A stretch of DNA of 64,000 nt from Bradyrhizobium sp. AUGA SZCCT0176 (GCF_018130145.1 NZ_JAFCMB010000001.1:186001-250000); one strand, 5' to 3'; counted from the first letter of the stretch, positions 37,669-46,427 are shown. Numbers and translations: made by a program. Notes: generated by a model from the sequence alone, not told the origin.

Positions 37669-38532
37669 ATGTCCGCAAGCGTGACCGACCTGATTTCGAT
37701 CCTCGACATCGAACCGATCGAGGTGAATCTGTTTCGCGGCAACAGCCCGAAAACCGCGTGGCAGCGGGTGTTCGGCGGCCAGGTGATCGGACAGGCGATG
37801 GTGGCGGCGTGCCGCACCGTCGAAGGCCGGCTGCCGCATTCGCTGCACTGCTATTTCATCCTGCCGGGCGACCCGCAGGTCCCGATTATCTACCAGGTCG
37901 AACGCTTACGCGACGGCAAGAGCTATTCGACCCGCCGCGTCACCGCCATTCAACATGGCAACGCGATCTTCTCGATCATGGTCTCGTTCCACGCCGAGGA
38001 GGATGGCGCCTTCAACCACCAGGACAAGATGCCGGACGTGCCGCCTCCGGAAAAACTCTCCGCCGAGGAAGTCGCCAAGCAGCCGGTGTTCAAGGAGATG
38101 CCGGAGTTCATCCAGCGCTATTACGAGATGGACCGGCCGATCGAGTTGCGCCCGGTCGAACTCGGCCGCTATTTCGGCGAGCAGATCGACGACGGCCGCA
38201 TCAATGTCTGGATCCGCACCGCGGCAAAACTCCCGGATGATCCGGCGCTGCATATGTGCGCGCTGGCCTATGCGTCGGATTTCTCGCTGCTCGACGCCGT
38301 GATGGCGCGCTACGGCCGCACGCTGTTCGACAGCAACGTGATGCCGGCCAGCCTCGATCACGCGATGTGGTTTCACCGGCCGTTCCGCGCCGACGAATGG
38401 CTGCTTTATTCGCAGGATTCACCGAGCGCACAGGGCGGCCGCGGGTTGGCCCGCGGCCTGATCTTCAAGCCCGACGGCACGCTGGTGGCGTCGGTGGCCC
38501 AGGAAGGCTCGATCCGCCAGCGCAGGGCATAG
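37669..38532 (+). CDS. tesB: acyl-CoA thioesterase II
   Basis: This 287-residue double hot-dog thioesterase hydrolyses acyl-CoA to free acid and CoA. It shows VNLFRGNSPKTAWQRVFGGQVIGQA, SLHCYFILPGDP, CALAYASDFSLLDA and SLDHAMWFHRPFRADEWLLY; the Asp of ASDF and the SLDH/QEGSIRQ region form the catalytic network. Length matches TesB. I use the ATG at 37669, because the ATG at 37642 lies in a dispersed repeat. It is divergent from the UbiH-family gene. Confidence 0.94.
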   Translation: MSASVTDLISILDIEPIEVNLFRGNSPKTAWQRVFGGQVIGQAMVAACRTVEGRLPHSLHCYFILPGDPQVPIIYQVERLRDGKSYSTRRVTAIQHGNAIFSIMVSFHAEEDGAFNHQDKMPDVPPPEKLSAEEVAKQPVFKEMPEFIQRYYEMDRPIELRPVELGRYFGEQIDDGRINVWIRTAAKLPDDPALHMCALAYASDFSLLDAVMARYGRTLFDSNVMPASLDHAMWFHRPFRADEWLLYSQDSPSAQGGRGLARGLIFKPDGTLVASVAQEGSIRQRRA

Positions 38533-38538
38533 CGTTTT

Positions 38539-39456
38539 CTACCCGTTCGGCTGCGCGCCTCGCTCGGCCAACACCGTCTGCGACGCCAGCCACTGCCACA
38601 TCCATCGATACACCCATGGAATCGGGATGATGAAGATCGAGGCAATTCCGGCCACGATCGCGCGCCACAGGAATTCCAGCCCGGTGCCGATGAACAGGAC
38701 TTCACGCTGCGTGCCCTGGATATTGCGACAAGCCCAACGCATCATCGCGGTATAAACCCACGCCCAGCCGATGATGGTGAAGATGGCGAGCACTCCGAGG
38801 ATCGAGTATCCCAGATAGGCCCAGATCGAACCGGAGAAGCTGAGCCCGAGCGGCTGCCCGTCGGACGCGAGGTTCGCGATGAACCATTTCAGGAAAAGCC
38901 AGTAGAGAACAAACTGGACGAGGTTCGCCAGATTGCTGAGCACATCACTGCCGAGGAAGGTTACCGCAACGAGAAGCACGATAGCCCCGAAATACCAGGG
39001 AACGATGGTCATCGCATTGCCGGTGAAGCTGAGGTTCGGCCGGCCCGGCACCTTGATGCACGGCACGAGCCAGTTCAGGTACCAGACCAGGACCCACGGC
39101 GCCGGGATCACCAACACCATTCCGATAATCATCACGAGGCTGCGCCAGACAAACTCCAGGATGCCGAAATCGATCGACAGCGGGCCGCCGGCGTAACCGC
39201 CTCCGCCCGCATAGCCACCGCCAGCGCCGCGGCTCATCGGCGGCGGGCCGCCCGGTTGCGCAACCGGCGGCGGGGCGCCATCCGCCGGCATCAGGCCGGG
39301 AATTTCGCCCGCGCGCTGCCAGCCGGACATTCCCTCTGACCAGACCAGCGTATCGGCCCTGACCGTGCCCCTTGTGATGAGATCGCGCAGCTGGGCTTCC
39401 GGAAAGGGCCCCTGTTGCTGGCCATTCGCTGCATAAAACCACGATCGGTTCGACAT
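38539..39456 (-). CDS. GYF-domain multi-pass membrane protein (DUF898-like)
   Basis: This 305-residue protein has an N-terminal GYF_2 domain (about 1-55), RSWFYAANGQQQGPFPEAQL with ADTLVWSEGMSGWQRA. A Gly/Pro-rich linker (60-92) and about six membrane segments follow. The membrane part has internal similarity between LSFTGNAMTIVPWYFGAIVL and LSFSGSIWAYLGYSILGVL, as in DUF898. GYF domains bind proline-rich peptides, suggesting a recruiting role. The function is unknown. It is convergent with tesB. Confidence 0.82.
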   Translation of the reverse strand: MSNRSWFYAANGQQQGPFPEAQLRDLITRGTVRADTLVWSEGMSGWQRAGEIPGLMPADGAPPPVAQPGGPPPMSRGAGGGYAGGGGYAGGPLSIDFGILEFVWRSLVMIIGMVLVIPAPWVLVWYLNWLVPCIKVPGRPNLSFTGNAMTIVPWYFGAIVLLVAVTFLGSDVLSNLANLVQFVLYWLFLKWFIANLASDGQPLGLSFSGSIWAYLGYSILGVLAIFTIIGWAWVYTAMMRWACRNIQGTQREVLFIGTGLEFLWRAIVAGIASIFIIPIPWVYRWMWQWLASQTVLAERGAQPNG

Positions 39457-40119
<663 letters not shown>

Positions 40120-40210
40120 AGTTTTCATTTCAGTTCAACGCGCGCGGGCAACGACGCCTGACGCGCGAACAAAAAACGACAACAGAACGACAACAGGCCG
40201 GGGAAATTCC

Positions 40211-41518
40211 ATGGGGGCACTCTCGATTCGTGCAGCGAAGATCGCTGCGCTCAGCATTCTTGCGATGAACGTCTCGCCGGCGACGCCGGCCTTTGCGCAG
40301 ACATCGACCATCAACGCCGCCGACACCGCGTGGATGATCGTCGCCACCGCGCTCGTCCTGATGATGACGATACCGGGCCTGGCGCTGTTCTATTCCGGCA
40401 TGGTGCGCAAGAAGAACGTGCTGGCGACGATGGCGCAGAGTCTCGCTGCGGTCGCGATCATCTCCATTCTCTGGGTGTGTTTCGGCTATTCGCTGGCGTT
40501 CGTCGGCGACGGTCCCTGGATCGGCACGCTGGACCGCTGGTTCCTCATCGGCATTACCATGGACAGCGTCAACCCGGCGGCGAAGACGATCCCGGAAGCG
40601 CTTTTCATGCTGTACCAGATGACGTTTGCGATCATCACGGTCGCGCTGGTGGCGGGCGCGGTAGCCGACCGGATGCGGTTCTCGGCCTATCTGCTGTTCT
40701 CGATCGGCTGGTTCATGTTCGTCTATGTGCCGCTGGCGCATTGGGTGTGGGGCGGCGGCTTCCTCGCCGCCATGGGCGTGCTGGATTTTGCCGGCGGTCT
40801 CGTCGTGCATCTGTCCGCCGGCATCGGCGGTCTGGTTGCCGCCAAGGTGATGGGACAGCGTCACGGCTATGGCAGCGACAATCTCTCCCCGTTCGACCTG
40901 TCGCTCGCCGTCATCGGCACCGGATTGCTGTGGGTCGGCTGGTTCGGATTCAACGGCGGCTCGGCGCTGGCGGCGAACTCGCGCGCCGTCATGGCCATCA
41001 CCGCAACGCATCTGGCTGCCTGCGCCGGCGCGCTGACCTGGGGCGCGATCGAATGGGCAACGCGGCGCAAGCCCTCCGTGCTCGGCATGATCTCCGGCGC
41101 GATCGCAGGCCTCGGCACGATTACGCCGGCCTCCGGTTACGTCGCACCGTGGCACGGAATCATCATCGGTCTGGTGGCGGGTTTGGTTTGCTTCTGGGCC
41201 TGCACCTGGCTCAAGCACCGCTTCAAGTATGACGATTCGCTCGACGTGTTCGGCGTCCACGGCATCGGCGGCATGACCGGCACCCTGCTCGCCGGCGTTT
41301 TTGCCACCGCCGCCATCGGCGGCACCGGCGGCCTGATCGAAGGCCATCCGCAGCAGGTGCTGATCCAGCTCTACGGCATCGGCGTCACCCTGGTGTGGTC
41401 GGGCGGCGTCACCTTCGTGCTGCTCAAGCTGGTGAGCGCGTTCGTGCCGCTGCGGGTCTCACTGCAGCAGGAGCTCGAAGGCCTCGATATTTCGCAACAC
41501 GGCGAGGCGCTTCAGTAA
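40211..41518 (+). CDS. amtB: ammonium transporter (copy 1)
   Basis: This 435-residue protein has a signal peptide ending near PAFA (residue 28), then 11 membrane segments. TIPGLALFYSGMVRKKN, the first pore histidine in LVVHLSAGIGG, LLWVGWFGFNGG and the second pore histidine in DSLDVFGVHGIGG are all present. The C-terminal tail SLQQELEGLDISQHGEALQ is the cytoplasmic segment that contacts GlnK. A second, degraded copy of the 3' end encoding this tail occurs at 42913-42975. Confidence 0.96.
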   Translation: MGALSIRAAKIAALSILAMNVSPATPAFAQTSTINAADTAWMIVATALVLMMTIPGLALFYSGMVRKKNVLATMAQSLAAVAIISILWVCFGYSLAFVGDGPWIGTLDRWFLIGITMDSVNPAAKTIPEALFMLYQMTFAIITVALVAGAVADRMRFSAYLLFSIGWFMFVYVPLAHWVWGGGFLAAMGVLDFAGGLVVHLSAGIGGLVAAKVMGQRHGYGSDNLSPFDLSLAVIGTGLLWVGWFGFNGGSALAANSRAVMAITATHLAACAGALTWGAIEWATRRKPSVLGMISGAIAGLGTITPASGYVAPWHGIIIGLVAGLVCFWACTWLKHRFKYDDSLDVFGVHGIGGMTGTLLAGVFATAAIGGTGGLIEGHPQQVLIQLYGIGVTLVWSGGVTFVLLKLVSAFVPLRVSLQQELEGLDISQHGEALQ

Positions 41519-41538
41519 GCCGCCGCGTCGCGTCGGGC

Positions 41539-41574
41539 TTGCACAACACATAAGTGTGTGCTTATGTGTTGACA
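41539..41574 (+). promoter_or_regulatory. ArsR promoter-operator with predicted leaderless start
   Basis: TTGCAC (41539-41544), 17 bases and TTATGT (41562-41567) resemble a sigma-70 promoter. A perfect inverted repeat with 10-bp arms, AACACATAAG (41545-41554) and CTTATGTGTT (41561-41570), fills the spacer and -10 box. Transcription would start about 7 bases after the -10 box, at the A of the ATG (41574), so the mRNA may have no leader. No ribosome binding site is visible. Confidence 0.65.
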
Positions 41575-41888
41575 TGATCGAAACCGACATCTTCAAGGCG
41601 CTGGCGGATCCCACCCGCCGCAAGGTCTTTGAGAAGCTCGCCGGCGGAAGCCTCAACGCCAGCGCCTTGCGCGATGGAATGGAGATCAGCCAACCGGCGG
41701 TGTCGCAGCATCTCGCGGTGCTGCGCGCGGCCGGACTCGTGCGCGAACAGCGGCACGGCCGCTTCGTGAACTACGAAGTCGATCCGGACGGTATCGCCAG
41801 CATCGGGACGTGGCTTGCGCGCTACCGCGCCTACTGGCCGAAGCGCATCGAGGCGCTCTCCGACCTCTTGAAGGACATGGATCAATGA
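41574..41888 (+). CDS. ArsR-family transcriptional repressor
   Basis: This 104-residue protein is a winged-helix ArsR regulator: IFKALADPTRRKVFEKLAGG, then the recognition helix ISQPAVSQHLAVLRAAGLV and the wing REQRHGRFVNYEV. No metal-binding cysteine motif is present, so it belongs to the non-metal SRPBCC-associated group. Its stop overlaps the next start by four bases (ATGA). The palindrome over its own promoter suggests autorepression. ATG 41574 is preferred over an in-frame GTG at 41556 inside the operator. Confidence 0.92.
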   Translation: MIETDIFKALADPTRRKVFEKLAGGSLNASALRDGMEISQPAVSQHLAVLRAAGLVREQRHGRFVNYEVDPDGIASIGTWLARYRAYWPKRIEALSDLLKDMDQ

Positions 41889-42238
41889 GCGATGCCGTCG
41901 AGCCTGATCACACTGAGGCCCTCGAGCTCGAATACGAACTCGATGCGCCGCCCGAGAAAGTCTGGCGCGCGGTGACCATTCCTGCGCTGCGCGAACGCTG
42001 GCTTCCCGATTGCGATCTTTCCGGAGCCGAACCGGAATCGTCAGTCACGGGCGAGGAGGTCCGCTATCGTCTGCGCGAGCAAGAACCGCCGTTCCGCGAA
42101 AGCCACGTCACCTTCAAGATCGCGCCAAACGAGGCCGGCGGCACCCGCTTCCGCATCATTCAAGAGGCCTGCGATATCCGCAGAATTCAGCCGCGGCCAG
42201 CCAACAGCAACAGCGGCTGCATGATGCGCGCGGCTTGA
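41885..42238 (+). CDS. SRPBCC (AHSA1-like) domain protein
   Basis: This 117-residue protein starts ELEYELDAPPEKVWRAVTIPALRERWLP, the beginning of a START/AHSA1 hydrophobic-cavity fold, and has the conserved PNEAGGTRFRIIQE. It is translationally coupled to the ArsR gene by an ATGA overlap. ArsR-SRPBCC pairs are common, and the SRPBCC protein is thought to bind a small hydrophobic ligand or modulate the regulator. The ligand is unknown. Confidence 0.85.
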   Translation: MSDAVEPDHTEALELEYELDAPPEKVWRAVTIPALRERWLPDCDLSGAEPESSVTGEEVRYRLREQEPPFRESHVTFKIAPNEAGGTRFRIIQEACDIRRIQPRPANSNSGCMMRAA

Positions 42239-42294
42239 TCGCAGACACCATCACCTTCTGAGACTTCATCAACCTACTGAAACGGAGGTCGCCG

Positions 42295-42897
42295 ATGCGC
42301 GACATGATGCAACTCGTCCCGATGGTCGTTGAACAGTCCACCCGCGGCGAACGCTCCTTCGACATCTATTCCAGACTCTTGCGCGAACGCATCATCTTCC
42401 TGAACGGCGAGGTCAATGATGCCATGTCCGGACTTGTTTGCGCGCAGCTGCTGTTCCTCGAGGCCGAGAACCCGAACAAGCCGATCAATCTCTACATCAA
42501 CTCCTATGGCGGCGTGATCACCAGCGGGCTTGCGATGTACGACACCATGCAGTTCATCAAGGCACCGGTTCATACACTGTGCATGGGCACCGCGCGCTCC
42601 ATGGGATCGTTCCTGCTGATGGCGGGTGAGCCCGGTCACCGCGCCGCCTTGCCCAACGCCAGCCTTCACGTGCACCAGCCGCTCGGCGGCTTCCAAGGCC
42701 AGGCGTCCGACGTCCTGATCCATGCCACTGAAATGCAGGAGACCAAGCGGCGCATCACCCGGCTCTATGCGCAGCATTGCGGACGTCCGGAAGAGGAGGT
42801 GGAACGGACGCTGGACCGCGATCACTTTATGACCGCCCAGCAGGCGCTCGCGTGGGGACTGATCGACAAGGTTCTCGCGGAACGCGATGCCGCCTGA
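42295..42897 (+). CDS. atypical ClpP-like proteolytic subunit
   Basis: This 200-residue ClpP paralog keeps the catalytic triad: Ser102 in [11 protein letters not shown], His127 in LHVHQPLGG and Asp176 in LDRDHF, with the same spacing as E. coli ClpP. Two features differ from canonical ClpP. The oxyanion-loop SPGG reads SYGG (Tyr71), and the N-terminus lacks a propeptide-like extension. ATG 42295 follows ACGGAGGTCGCCG. It is the third gene of the ArsR-SRPBCC unit, 56 bases downstream. Partner ATPase and substrates are unknown. Confidence 0.88.
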   Translation: MRDMMQLVPMVVEQSTRGERSFDIYSRLLRERIIFLNGEVNDAMSGLVCAQLLFLEAENPNKPINLYINSYGGVITSGLAMYDTMQFIKAPVHTLCMGTARSMGSFLLMAGEPGHRAALPNASLHVHQPLGGFQGQASDVLIHATEMQETKRRITRLYAQHCGRPEEEVERTLDRDHFMTAQQALAWGLIDKVLAERDAA

Positions 42898-42912
42898 CGG
42901 GTCCGCGTCTAG

Positions 42913-42975
42913 GTCTCGGTGCAGCAGAAGCTAAAGTGCTTGGAGATTTCGCAGCACGGCGAGGCGCTTCAGTAG
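42913..42975 (+). pseudogene. Duplicated, degraded 3' end of amtB
   Basis: These 63 bases translate to VSVQQKLKCLEISQHGEALQ plus a stop. They match the last 21 codons of amtB1 (41456-41518) at 51 of 63 positions, in the same frame and with the stop conserved. No amtB sequence precedes them; the ClpP-like gene does. This is a remnant of an amtB gene, and it marks the right border of the ArsR-SRPBCC-ClpP cassette. Confidence 0.85.
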
Positions 42976-43280
42976 AACTACCTATCTGAATACCGCCTTC
43001 CTGCCCTCGCACTGGGCAGGATTATGTCCGGAGTCTGGCGTGCCCGCGCCTTGACCAGACGTGCCTATTTTTTGAGCGCGACGGAATAGCGCAGTTTGGT
43101 TCCCCTCCCCGAAAGGCCGAAAAGGCCCGGATTCATAAACCGTTAGGGAAATCCGCCGTTCTGGCACGGCATTTGATTCTATGGGTCTTGGCTGTGCCCG
43201 CGAAGTGAACTTCTCCGCGTGGTGAACCTCAGTCGAGAACGCCCGGTATGTCTGAACCGGGCCAAGCGGGGATAGGACCC
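42976..43280. other. Regulatory region upstream of glnK2
   Basis: About 300 bases between the amtB remnant and glnK2. It holds the sigma-54-type promoter at 43162-43177. An AT-rich patch (TTTTTTGAGC) lies at about 43070. No gene was recognised; the short reverse frames here are not convincing. Confidence 0.6.
43162..43177 (+). promoter_or_regulatory. Sigma-54 (RpoN) promoter of glnK2-amtB2
   Basis: TGGCACGGCATTTGAT matches the -24/-12 consensus TGGCACG-N4-TTGCW. The -24 element is perfect with correct spacing; there is a single mismatch (TTGA for TTGC) in the -12 element. It lies 104 bases before glnK2, as expected for NtrC-activated glnK-amtB operons. Confidence 0.8.
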
Positions 43281-43619
43281 ATGAAAATTGTTATGGCGAT
43301 CATCAAGCCATTCAAACTCGAAGAAGTCCGGGACGCCCTGACCGCCATTGGCGTTCACGGTCTCACGGTGACGGAAGTCAAAGGCTATGGTCGGCAGAAA
43401 GGCCACACGGAAATCTATCGCGGCGCTGAATACGCGGTGAGCTTCCTGCCCAAGATCAAGATCGAGGTCGCTGTGGCCTCGGATCAGGTCGACAAGACCA
43501 TCGACGCCATCACCTCGGCAGCAAAAACCGGACAAATCGGCGACGGCAAGATCTTCGTCATCAACCTCGACCATGCGGTTCGTATCCGCACCGGTGAGGC
43601 GGATGCCGCGGCCCTCTGA
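43281..43619 (+). CDS. glnK: P-II nitrogen regulatory protein (copy 2)
   Basis: This 112-residue P-II protein is closely related to copy 1, with the same T-loop [15 protein letters not shown] (Tyr51) and C-terminus KIFVINLDHAVRIRTGE. ATG 43281 follows GGGGATAGGACCC. It lies 36 bases before amtB2 and downstream of the sigma-54 promoter, so it should be induced under nitrogen limitation. Two GlnK proteins beside two AmtB proteins suggest paired specificity. Confidence 0.96.
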   Translation: MKIVMAIIKPFKLEEVRDALTAIGVHGLTVTEVKGYGRQKGHTEIYRGAEYAVSFLPKIKIEVAVASDQVDKTIDAITSAAKTGQIGDGKIFVINLDHAVRIRTGEADAAAL

Positions 43620-43655
43620 TTTCGCGCTCAATCATACCACTCAGGAGTACAACAA

Positions 43656-45116
43656 ATGACGTTCAAACGTCCCTATAGCGCGGGATTGACGGCCCTCGCC
43701 GTCGGCATGTTCGCCGCGACCTCCGCTTACGCGGAAGCCACTGTCAACAAGGGCGACAACGCCTGGATGCTCACGTCGACGGTGCTGGTGCTGTTGATGA
43801 CGATCCCCGGCCTTGCACTGTTCTATGGTGGTCTGGTCCGCTCCAAGAACATGCTCTCGGTCCTGATGCAGGTTTTCTACACCGTCTGCATCGTCACCCT
43901 GATCTGGGCGGTCTACGGCTACAGCCTCGCCTTCACCGGCGGATCGGACTTCATCGGCGGCTTCTCCAAGGCGTTCCTGAAGATCGCGCCGGAAGGCAAG
44001 ACGATTCTCGACGCTCAGGCGGCGACCTTCTCCGCCGACGTCAACATCACGGAGCTGATTTATATCTGCTTCCAGATGACCTTCGCGTGCATCACCCCCG
44101 CACTCATCGTCGGCGCCTTCGCCGAACGCATGAAGTTCTCGGCTGTCGCGCTGTTCGTGCCGCTCTGGGTAACGCTGATCTATCTGCCGATCGCGCACAT
44201 GGTTTGGTACTGGGCCGGACCGGACGCGATCTCTGCGGCGCTCAAGACGTTCGAAGCCGCGACGGACAAGGCAGCTGCGCAGGCCGCCTTCGATGCGGCG
44301 AAGACCGCGTTCGGAGACGACCAGGGCTGGATCTTCAAGAAGGGCGCGATCGACTTCGCGGGTGGCACCGTGGTGCACATCAACGCCGGCATCGCCGGTC
44401 TCGTCGGTGCGCTCCTGATCGGCAAGCGCGTCGGTTACGGCAAGGAGCTGATGGCTCCGCACTCGCTGACCATGACCATGATCGGCGCTTCGCTGCTCTG
44501 GGTCGGCTGGTTCGGCTTCAATGCCGGATCGAACCTCGAAGCCTCCGGCGGCGCCGCGCTCGCCATGACCAACTCCTTCGTTGCAACCGCAGCGGCGGCG
44601 ATGGCCTGGATGTTCGCGGAATGGATCGTCAAGGGTCACCCCTCGGTGCTCGGCGCGTTGTCGGGTGCGGTGGCGGGCCTGGTGGCGGTTACGCCTGCGG
44701 CCGGTTACGCCGGTCCGATGGGCGCGATCGTGCTCGGTCTCGTGGTCGGAATCGTCTGCCTGTTCTTCTGCACCGTGGTGAAGAATGCGCTCGGCTATGA
44801 CGACTCGCTCGACGTGTTCGGCGTCCACTGCGTCGGCGGCATCGTCGGCGCGCTCGGCACCGGCATCCTGGTGAACCCGGCCCTCGGCGGTACCGGCGTC
44901 ATGGACTACACCATCGGCAAGGTCGCCGAATACGACTTCGCAGCGCAGATGGTCTCGCAGTTCTGGGGCGTCTGCACCACGCTGGTGTGGTCGGGCATCG
45001 GGTCTGCCATCCTCTTCAAGGTCGTCGATGTCATCGTCGGCCTGCGCGTCAACGTCGAGACCGAACGTGAAGGCCTCGATGTCACCGAGCACACGGAGCG
45101 CGCCTACAATATGTGA
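43656..45116 (+). CDS. amtB: ammonium transporter (copy 2)
   Basis: This 486-residue protein has a signal peptide ending near SAYA (residue 25), then 11 membrane segments. It shows IPGLALFYGGLVRSKN, the pore histidines in GGTVVHINAGIAG and DSLDVFGVHCVGG, and GWFGFNAGS. Compared with copy 1 it carries a longer loop of about 40 residues (Ala/Lys-rich, around residues 186-230) before the first pore histidine. The tail RVNVETEREGLDVTEHTERAYNM is the GlnK-contacting segment. It ends an operon closed by a terminator. Confidence 0.96.
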   Translation: MTFKRPYSAGLTALAVGMFAATSAYAEATVNKGDNAWMLTSTVLVLLMTIPGLALFYGGLVRSKNMLSVLMQVFYTVCIVTLIWAVYGYSLAFTGGSDFIGGFSKAFLKIAPEGKTILDAQAATFSADVNITELIYICFQMTFACITPALIVGAFAERMKFSAVALFVPLWVTLIYLPIAHMVWYWAGPDAISAALKTFEAATDKAAAQAAFDAAKTAFGDDQGWIFKKGAIDFAGGTVVHINAGIAGLVGALLIGKRVGYGKELMAPHSLTMTMIGASLLWVGWFGFNAGSNLEASGGAALAMTNSFVATAAAAMAWMFAEWIVKGHPSVLGALSGAVAGLVAVTPAAGYAGPMGAIVLGLVVGIVCLFFCTVVKNALGYDDSLDVFGVHCVGGIVGALGTGILVNPALGGTGVMDYTIGKVAEYDFAAQMVSQFWGVCTTLVWSGIGSAILFKVVDVIVGLRVNVETEREGLDVTEHTERAYNM

Positions 45117-45125
45117 GTTCTCCCG

Positions 45126-45151
45126 GGGTGCGATCCCTTGGGGTCGCACCC
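45126..45151 (+). other. GC-rich hairpin after amtB2
   Basis: A perfect stem GGGTGCGA/TCGCACCC with a 10-base loop lies 10 bases after the amtB2 stop. It has no T-tract, so it may protect the mRNA 3' end rather than terminate. Confidence 0.6.
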
Positions 45152-45196
45152 ACAACTCCGGTTCGGGCACATACCCGGCAATGCCCTGACCGTTGA

Positions 45197-45231
45197 GGGG
45201 CTCCAGCGCAAGTTGGAGCCCCTTTCTTTTT
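45197..45231 (+). terminator. Rho-independent terminator of glnK2-amtB2
   Basis: GGGGCTCCA/TGGAGCCCC forms a 9-bp stem with an 8-base loop, followed by TTTCTTTTTG. Confidence 0.9.
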
Positions 45232-45254
45232 GTTCGGGCCGCTGGACAAGAATC

Positions 45255-45370
45255 GTAGGATGGGTGGAGCGCAGCGATACTCATCCTTCCATTGCGCGGG
45301 TGAGGTGATGGGTATCCCGCCTGTCATCGGGCGCGAATTCGCGCGACCCGTGGCTCCACCCATCCTGCGG
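45255..45370. repeat. Dispersed palindromic repeat (GTAGGATGGGTGGAGC type)
   Basis: The arms AGGATGGGTGGAGCGCAGCG and CGTGGCTCCACCCATCCTGCG are inverted copies, with GATGGGTAT in the centre. It lies between the convergent amtB2 and DUF4240 genes. Confidence 0.8.
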
Positions 45371-45374
45371 ACCA

Positions 45375-45860
45375 TCACCCGAACTTCGCGCTGAGTTTCG
45401 GAAACAGGTCGTATACCTCGTCTTCCTGCCACTCGGTTCCGGATGGCTGAGCCGGCGCACTCCGCTGCGGTGGATTGCCGGCAACCGCTTCGACACCATC
45501 GGTGACGGCGTATTGATAGCCTTCGTAGAACCAGTCCAATTCATCAAAACCGTCGTCCGCCAGTGAGTCCGGATCCGACAGCGCGCGCTTGAATGCCTGA
45601 CGTCCCCTGGAGATCAACGCAGCGCGAAAATCGGAGAAGGTATCGTCGCTGCAACCGCCATTGATGATGTAGGCGGCGCCCCACAGCGGCCAGCAATAGG
45701 CCTTGTCCATCATCCCATCGAAGTGCTGCGCAAATTCAAGCGCCTCGTCCTTCGGCAGCGCTGCGATTTGCTGGCGCAGCCCTTCGCATTTTTGATCCAT
45801 GTCGCCGCCCGAATTATCGTGCGCGCGCTGCACGATCTTCCAGAAACCGTCCTCGTCCAT
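45375..45860 (-). CDS. DUF4240 domain protein
   Basis: This 161-residue acidic protein starts MDEDGFWKIVQRAHDNSGGD, the DUF4240 signature, with YCWPLWGAAYIINGGCSDDTFSDFRAALI in the middle. The ATG at 45860 follows AGGAGCATGTG; an in-frame GTG at 45863 is possible. The family is predicted to bind nucleic acid or act in polymorphic-toxin contexts, but nothing here supports a specific role. It stands alone. Confidence 0.85.
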   Translation of the reverse strand: MDEDGFWKIVQRAHDNSGGDMDQKCEGLRQQIAALPKDEALEFAQHFDGMMDKAYCWPLWGAAYIINGGCSDDTFSDFRAALISRGRQAFKRALSDPDSLADDGFDELDWFYEGYQYAVTDGVEAVAGNPPQRSAPAQPSGTEWQEDEVYDLFPKLSAKFG

Positions 45861-46012
45861 CACATGCTCCTGCGGGCTCGCCTTCCGGCGTCATGCACAG
45901 ACTAATCCGGGAACGGCAGAGTTCACGATGGAACAGAAACCAGAGCTAAAAAAGCATTGCCAAATCCTGCGCGCGGAGCAGAATTGACCACAACAACAAC
46001 CGGGAGGACGTC

Positions 46013-46414
46013 ATGAAACTCGAAGGCGGATGCTATTGCGGCGCTGTGCGCTATCAGGCCGAGGGCGAGCCGATGATGCAGGCGCAATGTCATTGCCGCG
46101 AATGCCAATACGTTACCGGCGGCTCGCCCAATATGTTCGTTGTGATGCCGCCCGACGGCTTCAAATACACCAAAGGTGGGCCGAAGCAGTTTTCACGCAA
46201 GGACCTTGAGAAGCCGGTGACACGCGAATTCTGCGCCGAATGCGGCACGCATATGGTGACCCGGCCGCAGCGGCCGGTCGTGGTGGTGAAGGTCGGAACC
46301 CTCGATAACCCCGCTATGATCACGCCGCAGATCGCCATCTACACAGTCGACAAGCAGCCCTTCCACCACATTCCCGAGGGCATGCCGAGTTTCGAGCGGT
46401 TGCCGCAGCGGTAG
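46013..46414 (+). CDS. GFA-family (CENP-V/GFA domain) protein
   Basis: This 133-residue zinc protein has the pattern GGCYCGAVRY (Cys7, Cys9), QCHCRECQ and FCAECGTHMV, the seven-cysteine layout of glutathione-dependent formaldehyde-activating enzyme and CENP-V. The start MKLEGGCYCG follows CCGGGAGGACGTC. Whether it acts on S-hydroxymethylglutathione is uncertain, as most members are uncharacterised. Confidence 0.9.
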   Translation: MKLEGGCYCGAVRYQAEGEPMMQAQCHCRECQYVTGGSPNMFVVMPPDGFKYTKGGPKQFSRKDLEKPVTREFCAECGTHMVTRPQRPVVVVKVGTLDNPAMITPQIAIYTVDKQPFHHIPEGMPSFERLPQR

Positions 46415-46427
46415 GTGTTCCGGCATC

